From Candidatus Indicimonas acetifermentans (GTDB lineage: Bacteria; Gemmatimonadota; Gemmatimonadetes; Palauibacterales; KS3-K002), in contig CANPVX010000005.1 of the NCBI GenBank assembly GCA_947581815.1, positions 1 to 39,039 on the forward strand: a stretch of 39,039 nucleotides of DNA, in the 5' to 3' direction. The position numbers and the translations under genes are program-made. Positions 32,747 to 39,039 of the stretch are shown here, piece by piece. Position 1 is the first letter of the stretch, and the number at the start of each line of letters is the position of its first letter. A model generated the notes under the pieces. That model did no database searches and was not told where the DNA came from. It worked only from the letters and a program-made list of their open reading frames with translations.

Positions 32747-33388
32747 CTAGCGCCAGCCGTCGTCCTGTTGCCAGCCCTCCGCCTGCTGCCCCAGCTGTAC
32801 CCCCACCAACACTTCCAACGCTTCGACTCGCTGCTGCCACAGGTCACGCACGAGCCGCCCATCCACACCCCCAGCGCGGGTCTGCACCAACGCCTCGTCA
32901 ATTAACAGCAACCGCTCCTCCAGAACAGAAACCGCCAGCGCTTGACGCGCGCCGAGCACCTGACGCTCCGGTACGTACGTAGCAAGCAGCGACTCGAGTT
33001 CGCTCGAACGGTCGATCATCGGCGCCAGCTGCGCGCTCAACCGACCTTCTTGGCTCGGTTCCGCTACGACCGCCGGTCCAACTCCCTCTCCCGATCCGCG
33101 CAGCATCAGAATACTCCCCAGCGCCGCCGCCACCAACCACCCCGCGCCCATGCCAACCCAGCGTCGGCGCTGCCGCCAACGCAGCCTTCCCACGATCGCC
33201 GGCCAGAGATCGGTCTGGGGCCTCAACCCCGGAAGCCGACGCAACTGGTCACGGACCCTGCGGAGACGATCCAGTTCCCCGCGGCAACGATCGCACGACT
33301 CCACGTGGGACCGCGACGCGTCACCGCCCTCGCCATCTCGTACGGCGAGCAGCTCGCTCATCTCTAAGTGTCGAATCTCGTCCGTCAT
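32747..33388 (-). CDS. Zinc-finger anti-sigma factor (second pair)
   Basis: The 213-residue protein has a ZAS motif HVESCDRC (H-x3-C-x2-C) near residue 28 and a membrane segment (WVGMGAGWLVAAALGSILML) around residues 78-97. The long extracytoplasmic helical tail includes VLGARQALAVSVLEERLLLI and a Trp/Gln-rich end (QQAEGWQQDDGW). Its start overlaps the sigma stop by 4 bases. It should hold the upstream ECF sigma at the membrane until an envelope signal releases it. Confidence 0.85.
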   Translation of the reverse strand: MTDEIRHLEMSELLAVRDGEGGDASRSHVESCDRCRGELDRLRRVRDQLRRLPGLRPQTDLWPAIVGRLRWRQRRRWVGMGAGWLVAAALGSILMLRGSGEGVGPAVVAEPSQEGRLSAQLAPMIDRSSELESLLATYVPERQVLGARQALAVSVLEERLLLIDEALVQTRAGGVDGRLVRDLWQQRVEALEVLVGVQLGQQAEGWQQDDGWR

Positions 33389-33921
33389 GCGTGCAACTCC
33401 CGCAATCGCTGGTGAGCCCTCGAGAGTTGTGACTTCGAGAAACTCGCCGTTTTGCCCATCATCTCACCGATCTCCTGATGTGTATACCCTTCAACCTCAT
33501 GCAGCCACAGCACCGTGCGCGCTACCGGTGAAAGCTGCTCGAGAGCCGCCTCCAGCTCGACCGGCACCGTCGGCTCCGGCGGCGCCGTCGCCAGCGAGCC
33601 CACAGCGAAGCCATCGACGTCCAGCGACTTCGCAGCACGAACCCGCTCGCGCCGCAGGTGCATCAGCGCCTTGCTCACCGTCACCTGCCGGATCCAACCC
33701 CACAGCGACCCTTCTCCACGATACTTGGTGATCGAACGGCAGATTTCCAGGAATGTATCTTGCATCACATCCTGGGCGTCCGCCTCGTTCCGGCAGATCC
33801 GCCGCGCTAGCGTGAAAACAGCGCTCTCGTAGGAGCGGTAGACGAGTTCCAGCGCCTCCTCGTCTCCGTCTCCCGCACGCGAGACCACGGCGCTTCCAAG
33901 CGCCAAAGCATTCCCTCCCAT
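33385..33921 (-). CDS. ECF RNA polymerase sigma factor (second)
   Basis: The 178-residue ECF sigma factor has region 2 (LELVYRSYESAVFTLARRIC, DAQDVMQDTFLEICRSI, GSLWGWIRQVTVSKALMHLR) and region 4 (LEQLSPVARTVLWLHEVEGY, then THQEIGEMMGKTASFSKSQL). It is paired with a ZAS anti-sigma and probably a PDZ protein. A GGAAC stretch lies at 33968-33972 on the minus strand, but no partner -10 element is found at the usual spacing. The start chosen is the first ATG; no clear ribosome site precedes it. Confidence 0.93.
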   Translation of the reverse strand: MGGNALALGSAVVSRAGDGDEEALELVYRSYESAVFTLARRICRNEADAQDVMQDTFLEICRSITKYRGEGSLWGWIRQVTVSKALMHLRRERVRAAKSLDVDGFAVGSLATAPPEPTVPVELEAALEQLSPVARTVLWLHEVEGYTHQEIGEMMGKTASFSKSQLSRAHQRLRELHA

Positions 33922-34031
33922 TTCACTATCATAGATGCGCCAAGGGAGCCGAGCGTCGCAACGCGGCGTTCCCGGCGCCGGCCCAAGGCCAGTGACGCCG
34001 CGAAATCCCTGGTGGCTGCTGTTTACGGCGG

Positions 34032-34060
34032 TTGGGCTACCCGATAGCTTCCCGTATAAC
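34032..34060 (+). promoter_or_regulatory. Candidate promoter of the GCS2-CBS gene
   Basis: TTGGGC and TATAAC are separated by 17 bases. The -10 is a five-of-six match, the -35 only three of six. The gene then has AAAGGA 9 bases before its ATG. The rest of the 177-base divergent gap shows nothing else I can name. Confidence 0.4.
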
Positions 34061-34098
34061 GCCGTAGCCCAGGCCGTTTAATCTAAAGGACTGCTCCC

Positions 34099-36018
34099 AT
34101 GGGGCAGGAAGTTAAAGCCGAGCGCGAGCCAGAAGCGATCCGGGCCTTCACCCGAGCCATCCTGCAGGACCTCCACGCACTCGAGCGCATTCTCGCGGAC
34201 GGACTGATCGAGTCGGACGTTCGCCGAATCGGCGTCGAGCAGGAGCTATTCCTGGTGGACCGGAGCCGGGCGCCGGCCCCGCGCGCCATGGAGGTGCTGG
34301 AGCGGCTGAAGAAAGACAGCAGCTTCACCACGGAGCTGGCAAAGTTCAACCTGGAGATCAATCTAGAGCCTCTGAGGCTGGAGCGGGATTGTTTCCGGGT
34401 GCTGGAGGGCGCCGTCAGAAGCAAGGTTGAAGCGGCGCGCGCCGCGGCGAAGGCGGAAGATGCGGACGTCTTGCTCGCCGGCATCCTGCCCACGCTCAAC
34501 AAATCAGATCTTTCGCTCGACAACATCACGCCCAGGCAACGCTACTACGCGTTGAACGAAGCGGTGAACAGGATGAGAGGCGGGCCTGGGCGGCTTCGAA
34601 TCCAAGGGATCGATGAGCTTGACGTCGAATACAACTCCGTGATGTACGAAAGCTGCAATACCAGCTTTCAGGTTCACCTTCAGGCGGGGGCGGAAGAGTT
34701 CGCGCACATGTACAATGCCGCCCAGGCGGTGTCGGGACCGGTTCTGGCCTCCATGGTGAATTCCCCTCTCCTCTTTGGGCGACGTCTGTGGGCCGAGACA
34801 CGAATCGCACTGTTCCAGCAATCGGTCGATACTCGAGGAGCGATGCCGCATCTGAGGGAAAGAAGCCCGCGGGTGCGGTTCGGCGAGCACTGGGTAAACG
34901 GCTCGGTGTTGGAGCTGTTCCAAGAAGATCTGAGTCGCTTCTGGGTCCTGCTCAGTGCCGACGTGGAGGAGGATCCGTTCGCGAGGCTGGAAGCGGGGGA
35001 GATTCCGCTGCTCAGAGCCCTGCAGCTCCACAACGGCACCGTTTACAGATGGAATCGCCCCTGCTACGGGATCAGCGATGGGCGACCGCACCTCAGGATC
35101 GAATGCCGTTACATGCCGTCCGGACCGACGATCGTCGACGAGACGGCGAACGCCGCGTTTTGGGCGGGCTCGGTTCTGGGCCTTGCCCAGACATATAGGA
35201 ACATACCCGAGCTGATCGAGTTCGACGAGGTGAAGGGCAACTTCCTGGCGGCGGCACGCCACGGGCCGTCCGCGGCGTTCAGCTGGCTCGACGGCGAGAC
35301 GGTCGGTGCTAAGGAGTTGATCCTCGAGCGGCTGCTGCCGATCGCCCGCGAAGGACTGCAGGCGGCGAGCATCGACGACGCCGATATCGATCACTACTTG
35401 GGGATCATCGAGACACGGGTCGCGACCGGGCAGACGGGCTCGCAGTGGCTGTCTCGGTCGCTCGGTGGATTCAAGGACGAGGGTACCCGCGGCGAAAGGC
35501 TGGCCGCCCTCACCGGTGCGATGGTCGAACGCCAGAAGGATGGTAGGCCGGGTCACGAGTGGCCCTTGGCGAGGCTCGGGGAGGCCGGCGGGTGGCAGGA
35601 CAAATACCTGCGCGTCGAGGACTACATGACCACCGACCTCTTCACTGTTCACGAGGATGAGCTCGTGGACCTGGTGGCCTTCTTGATGGACCAGAAGCAC
35701 ATCCGCCACGTGTTGGTCGAGGACGATTCACACCGGATCGTGGGTCTCGTATCGTACCGCTCCCTGCTGAGGCTGCTGATTCGGGGCCGCGCGAGCGAAT
35801 CCGATACAGTGCCGGTAGGAGAGGTCATGGTGAGAGACCCCATCACGATCCCGCCAGAGACTTCGACGATCGAAGCCATCGAGCTCATGAGAGACAACCG
35901 GGTTTCCTGTCTCCCCGTCGTGAAGGACGGCAAACTGATCGGCATGGTGAGCGAACGCGACTTCCTGCCGATGGCGCGACAACTCTTAGAAGAAAGGTTG
36001 AAAACACGTGACACCTGA
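34099..36018 (+). CDS. GCS2-family carboxylate-amine ligase fused to a CBS pair
   Basis: The first 500 residues are a glutamate-cysteine-ligase-2-like domain: RRIGVEQELFLVDRS with the conserved Glu near the start, then FNLEINLEPLRLE, NTSFQVHLQAG and RIECRYMPSGPTIVDE. The last 135 residues are two CBS domains: DYMTTDLFTVHEDELVDLVA, HIRHVLVEDDSHRIVGLVSY, then VMVRDPITIPPETSTIEAIE and SCLPVVKDGKLIGMVSERDF. GCS2 enzymes join a carboxylate to an amine with ATP. CBS pairs bind adenosine nucleotides and often control an attached enzyme. The stop overlaps the next start (TGATG), so both are coupled. The substrate is unknown. Confidence 0.9.
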   Translation: MGQEVKAEREPEAIRAFTRAILQDLHALERILADGLIESDVRRIGVEQELFLVDRSRAPAPRAMEVLERLKKDSSFTTELAKFNLEINLEPLRLERDCFRVLEGAVRSKVEAARAAAKAEDADVLLAGILPTLNKSDLSLDNITPRQRYYALNEAVNRMRGGPGRLRIQGIDELDVEYNSVMYESCNTSFQVHLQAGAEEFAHMYNAAQAVSGPVLASMVNSPLLFGRRLWAETRIALFQQSVDTRGAMPHLRERSPRVRFGEHWVNGSVLELFQEDLSRFWVLLSADVEEDPFARLEAGEIPLLRALQLHNGTVYRWNRPCYGISDGRPHLRIECRYMPSGPTIVDETANAAFWAGSVLGLAQTYRNIPELIEFDEVKGNFLAAARHGPSAAFSWLDGETVGAKELILERLLPIAREGLQAASIDDADIDHYLGIIETRVATGQTGSQWLSRSLGGFKDEGTRGERLAALTGAMVERQKDGRPGHEWPLARLGEAGGWQDKYLRVEDYMTTDLFTVHEDELVDLVAFLMDQKHIRHVLVEDDSHRIVGLVSYRSLLRLLIRGRASESDTVPVGEVMVRDPITIPPETSTIEAIELMRDNRVSCLPVVKDGKLIGMVSERDFLPMARQLLEERLKTRDT

Positions 36019-37229
36019 TGCTGCTCGCTCTTGGGAGGCGATGGAAGAGGAGGAAGGGGGGGGGGGCACTAGAGCGCGTTATCGGTCGCTTCACGGATGA
36101 TGCCGCCGGCCCAACATTCATCTGCATAGCAGGGCTTCACGGAAACGAGCCTTCCGGAGTCCAGGGACTCAAGAGAGTTTTCAAGACGCTCCAGCAAGCG
36201 AAACCGTCTTTGAACGGTGAGTTCGTTGGCCTCGCTGGTAACCTCTCCGCCCTCGCCCAGCACCGACGCTTCATCGACTACGACCTGAATCGATGTTGGT
36301 CCGCAGCGACCGTCGAGGACCACGCTCCCGAGTCCGGCTTCGCTCCCACCACAGGCGTCGAGGCAAGAGAGCAGCGGGAGCTCTTGGCCGAACTAGAGCG
36401 CGTCTTCGATCGCGCGCGCGGCGAAGTCTACGTCCTGGACCTGCACTCCACCTCCGGCGACGGCGCCCCGTTCGCCGTGCTCAACGATACGCTTCGTAAC
36501 CGTGAATTCGCCCTCGCCTTCCGCGTGACCATAGTTCTCGGAGTCGCGGAGAACCTCGGCGGCACGCTCATGGACTACATCAACGACTTCGGGCATGTGA
36601 ACATCGGCTTTGAAGCCGGCAAGCACGACGATCCCGCCACGATCGATAACGCGGAAGCGGCGGTATGGGTCGGTCTGGCGGCGACCGGATGCGTTGCTAG
36701 CGGTCTGCCCGAAGTGCACCGCTCCAGGAGCCGTCTCACTCAAGCCAGAGGACCCCTGCCGCGCGTCGCCGAAGTCCGCTACCGCCACGCCATCGCGAGG
36801 GCAGACGGCTTCAGGATGGAGCCCGGTTTCTTAAACTTTCAGCGGATCACCACCGGCCAGCTGCTGGCGCGCGACCGCCGTGGCGAGATCCGTTCGCGCA
36901 AATCGGGGCGCATGTTGATGCCGCATTACCAAGAACTCGGGGAGGATGGCTTCTTCGTGATCCGGGAATTCCGACCACATTGGCTCGCCGCCTCAGCTCT
37001 GCTGCGACGACTGCGCTTCGACGCCATCGTTCATTGGCTTCCCGGCGTCAGGCGCCACCCTAAGTATCCCGGTACACTCATCATCGATCGCCGAATCGCT
37101 CGCTGGCGAGCCCTGGATCTCCTTCACCTGCTCGGCTTTCGAAAGCAGCGGGCAATAGGAAACGTTCTATTGATCAGCCGTCGCGCGCGACCCCGGCCAC
37201 CGAGGCCGAGGCGCAGACCAAGCGCATGA
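36018..37229 (+). CDS. AstE/AspA-family zinc deacylase
   Basis: This succinylglutamate-desuccinylase/aspartoacylase-type zinc carboxypeptidase has AGLHGNEPSG (His41 and Glu44 as zinc ligands), DYDLNRCW, VLDLHSTSGDG (third ligand, near 143) and IGFEAGKHDD, whose Glu is the likely general base. The 403-residue length exceeds AstE because of a C-terminal half without recognised motifs and an Arg/Pro tail. It is coupled to the GCS2-CBS gene. The start is uncertain: an 11-G run sits 38 bases after the ATG, and another ATG at 36041 would be in frame only if the run were one base shorter. Such enzymes cleave N-acyl amino acids. Confidence 0.85.
   Translation: MLLALGRRWKRRKGGGALERVIGRFTDDAAGPTFICIAGLHGNEPSGVQGLKRVFKTLQQAKPSLNGEFVGLAGNLSALAQHRRFIDYDLNRCWSAATVEDHAPESGFAPTTGVEAREQRELLAELERVFDRARGEVYVLDLHSTSGDGAPFAVLNDTLRNREFALAFRVTIVLGVAENLGGTLMDYINDFGHVNIGFEAGKHDDPATIDNAEAAVWVGLAATGCVASGLPEVHRSRSRLTQARGPLPRVAEVRYRHAIARADGFRMEPGFLNFQRITTGQLLARDRRGEIRSRKSGRMLMPHYQELGEDGFFVIREFRPHWLAASALLRRLRFDAIVHWLPGVRRHPKYPGTLIIDRRIARWRALDLLHLLGFRKQRAIGNVLLISRRARPRPPRPRRRPSA
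36056..36066 (+). repeat. G11 homopolymer near the start of the deacylase gene
   Basis: Eleven consecutive G encode Gly residues 14-16 of the product starting at 36018. The tract is preceded by GAGGAGGAA. Confidence 0.9.
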
Positions 37230-37247
37230 TGGGAGCCCGATTCGCCG

Positions 37248-37272
37248 CCCCCCCCGCCCCCCCGCCCCCCCG
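37248..37272. repeat. C8-G-C7-G-C7-G tract after the deacylase gene
   Basis: Three long C runs separated by single G lie 18 bases past the stop codon. The minus strand therefore has three long G runs with one-base spacers, which could fold as a G-quadruplex. The rest of the 228-base gap to the adaptor gene shows nothing else. Confidence 0.85.
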
Positions 37273-37457
37273 CCTCCGGTGAGGGGGACGTCCGCCTTCG
37301 GGATCCGCCATCCCACTAGCGAACAACATCCGGCCGTCGCTCCTCGGGATCGGAGTTTCCAAGTTGTTGCATGGCACAAACTTGGGCGCCATACGCGGCC
37401 TGGCACATTCCTTCCCTATCCAGAGGGCGACGGAGACTGCCATATTTAGCCGATTAA

Positions 37458-38726
37458 GTGAGCCAAGAGAGGCCTGAAGTGGATATACCGCGGGATACGA
37501 AGAGCAATAAGAATCGCCGCTGGCTCTATCTGGGGGGCGGGGTCACTGCCGTGGTGGTGATTACGGTGGCGCTGGGCCGGCTGGGACCGGCGGCGCCCTC
37601 GGTGGACAAGGCCACCACCTACACCGACGTGGTGAGGCGGGGTGAGATGGTGCGGCGCGTCCGGGGCCCGGGGACCCTGGTCTCGGAGCAGATCCGCTGG
37701 ATCGCGGCGCTGACCGCGGGCCGCGTCGAGCGCAAGCTGCTGGATCCGGGGGCGGAGGTGGACAGCGGCACAGTGCTGCTGATCCTGAGCAACCCGGACG
37801 TGGAGATCCAGGCGCTCGAGGCGCAGCGGCAGCTGACGGCGGCGCAGGCGCAGCTGGCGGATTTGAAGACGAACCTGGAGAACCAGCGGTTGAGCCAGGA
37901 GGGATTGGTGGTGACGGTGCGTTCGCAGTACCGGGAGGCGATGCGGAGCGTGGCGAACAGCGTGGAGCTGGCGGAGAAGGGACTGATCTCGGAGATCGAG
38001 CTACAGAATGCGCGGGACAAGGCGGAAGAGTTCGAGCAGCGGCTGGACATCGAGCGACGGCGACTGGCGGTGATGGAGAACGCGGTGGATTCGCAGCTGA
38101 CGGTGCAGCGGGCGCAGGTGGAACGTCTGCGGTCGATCGCGGAATTCCAGGAGCGGCGGGTGGGGTCGATGCGAGTGGTGGCGGGAGTGGAGGGGGTGCT
38201 GGCGGACCTGCCGCTGGAGGAAGGGCAGTGGGTGGCGCCGGGCGCGAATCTGGCGCGTGTGGTGAAGCCGGGGCGGCTGAAGGCGCAGCTGCGGATCCCG
38301 GAGACGCAGGCGCGGGACGTGGCGATCGGGCAGCTGGCGCTGATCGACACGCGGAGCGACACGATCCTGGGACGAGTGACCCGGATCGACCCGGCGGTGC
38401 AGAACGGGACGGTGACGGTGGACGTGCGTTTGGAGGGTCCGTTGCCGAAGGAGGCGCGGCCGGATCTGAGCGTAGACGGGACGATCGAGATCGAGCGACT
38501 CGAGGACGTGCTGTACGTGGGGCGACCGGCGTACGGTCAGGCGAACAGCACGGTGGGACTGTTCAAGATCGTGGAGGGCGGGGACGCGGCGGTGCGTGTG
38601 AACGTGCGGCTGGGGCGGAGCTCGGTGAACACGATCGAGGTGTTGAGCGGGCTTCAGGTAGCGGACGCGGTGATACTGAGCGACATGTCGGCGTGGGACG
38701 CGCACGACAGGGTCCGGCTGCGTTAA
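37458..38726 (+). CDS. Periplasmic adaptor (membrane fusion) protein, HlyD/MacA-like
   Basis: The 422-residue protein has a cytoplasmic start, one membrane segment (WLYLGGGVTAVVVITVALG) and a lipoyl/barrel-sandwich half (RGPGTLVSEQ, LTAGRVERKLLDPGAEVDSG). A long coiled-coil hairpin follows (ALEAQRQLTAAQAQLADLKT ... RRLAVMENAVDSQLTVQRAQ). The second half-motif is VEGVLADLPLEEGQWVAPGA, and the beta-barrel includes KAQLRIPETQARDVAIGQLA. Such adaptors link an inner-membrane pump to an outer-membrane channel. An ABC ATPase follows, so it belongs to a MacAB-like or LolCDE-like ABC exporter. It starts at GTG without a good ribosome site. Its codons end in G far more than its neighbours. Confidence 0.9.
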   Translation: MSQERPEVDIPRDTKSNKNRRWLYLGGGVTAVVVITVALGRLGPAAPSVDKATTYTDVVRRGEMVRRVRGPGTLVSEQIRWIAALTAGRVERKLLDPGAEVDSGTVLLILSNPDVEIQALEAQRQLTAAQAQLADLKTNLENQRLSQEGLVVTVRSQYREAMRSVANSVELAEKGLISEIELQNARDKAEEFEQRLDIERRRLAVMENAVDSQLTVQRAQVERLRSIAEFQERRVGSMRVVAGVEGVLADLPLEEGQWVAPGANLARVVKPGRLKAQLRIPETQARDVAIGQLALIDTRSDTILGRVTRIDPAVQNGTVTVDVRLEGPLPKEARPDLSVDGTIEIERLEDVLYVGRPAYGQANSTVGLFKIVEGGDAAVRVNVRLGRSSVNTIEVLSGLQVADAVILSDMSAWDAHDRVRLR

Positions 38727-38751
38727 GGGGGGGGATATGAGTCACAAGCAA

Positions 38752-38789
38752 GTCGGCGAGTGGGCAAGTCTGGTCGATCCGTCGCCGAC
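38752..38789. repeat. Inverted repeat GTCGGCGA ... TCGCCGAC
   Basis: Perfect 8-base arms lie around a 22-base loop, in the 150-base gap between the adaptor and the ABC ATPase gene. It has no T-run, so it is more likely a processing or attenuation structure than a terminator. Confidence 0.35.
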
Positions 38790-38876
38790 AAACCATACTA
38801 ATTGCTGATTACTGCCCAGAGACTACAGATCGCCGCAAACAGTCAACCACGATCTTAAACGAGAGCGGGACTAGCC

Positions 38877-39039
38877 ATGGCACAGGGAAACGGCGGCACT
38901 AACGACACTTTGATTCGGCTCGAGGGCGTGAAGAAGGTGTTTTACACAGAGGACGTCGAGACGCACGCATTGTCGGACATCCACCTGGATATCAAAGGGG
39001 GAGAGTTTGTGGCGATCGGGGGCCCCTCGGGGTGCGGCA
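38877..39039 (+). CDS. ABC transporter ATP-binding protein, N-terminal part only
   Basis: The gene is cut by the right edge after 54 codons. It has LIRLEGVKKVFYTEDVETHA, then LSDIHLDIKGGEFVAIGGPS and GCG, the start of the Walker A motif GxxGxGK(S/T). The style is of the MacB/LolD subfamily, which works with a permease and an adaptor to move lipids, peptides or drugs across the periplasm. It follows the adaptor gene on the same strand by 150 bases. Confidence 0.9.
   Translation, partial: MAQGNGGTNDTLIRLEGVKKVFYTEDVETHALSDIHLDIKGGEFVAIGGPSGCG

Noticed and set aside
33922-34098. An ECF autoregulatory promoter upstream of the second sigma factor
   Set aside because: GGAAC is present on the minus strand, but no CGTC- or TCTGA-like -10 lies 15-17 bases downstream of it.
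1-39039. tRNA, rRNA, CRISPR arrays, insertion sequences, prophage genes
   Set aside because: I looked for cloverleaf-like tRNA ends, spaced direct repeats and transposase or integrase motifs and found none. Short tRNA-like or sRNA genes could still be missed by eye.

Overview
This is a high-GC window with compact, mostly operonic gene order. The protein content suggests a Gram-negative, didermic bacterium: signal peptides on beta-barrel-like proteins, an MlaD/MCE protein, a periplasmic Spy-like protein and an RND/MacA-type adaptor. MqnA shows the futalosine route to menaquinone. Two ECF sigma/anti-sigma pairs, Rho, GyrA and a copper system complete the picture. Gemmatimonadota or a relative is my best guess, but this is inference from gene content and style; no rRNA or other strong marker is present. 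I saw no tRNA, rRNA, CRISPR array, transposase, integrase or phage gene.

Left third (1-8.6 kb, mostly minus strand): a truncated beta-barrel-like gene, etfBA, a hypothetical gene, then an ECF sigma - zinc anti-sigma - Spy-like - nfo (endonuclease IV) operon. A divergent small beta-barrel-like gene follows, then a tightly overlapping MDR-MDR-cupin operon. From 8.6 to 14.5 kb lies copper efflux (csoR-copA, with a clear promoter and an overlapping CsoR-type operator). Next is a mqnA-Nudix-NDUFA9-like-CDP-alcohol phosphotransferase operon.

Centre (14.5-21.9 kb): an MCE protein, an Arg-tailed hypothetical, an M50 site-2-type protease, rho, a phosphoribosyltransferase and gyrA. GyrA has Val at the position of E. 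coli Ser83.

The most interesting part is 21.9-30.9 kb, a molybdenum-hydroxylase locus. It holds a split XdhC pair and a MocA-like cytidylyltransferase (maturation genes). It also has a ferredoxin-NADP reductase, transcribed divergently from a three-subunit enzyme. The FAD subunit of that enzyme carries the four-cysteine loop with the exact spacing of the extra [4Fe-4S] cluster of 4-hydroxybenzoyl-CoA reductase. Together these look like a NADPH -> ferredoxin -> low-potential molybdenum reductase chain, with back-to-back promoters and a palindrome at the predicted start of transcription.

Right end (30.9-39 kb): mtgA, a second ECF sigma - anti-sigma - double-PDZ operon, and a GCS2-ligase/CBS fusion coupled to an AstE/AspA-type deacylase. 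The deacylase gene carries a G11 tract just after its start, with two start codons in different frames. The window ends in a MacA-like adaptor and a truncated ABC ATPase. No gene-free stretch exceeds about 250 bases.
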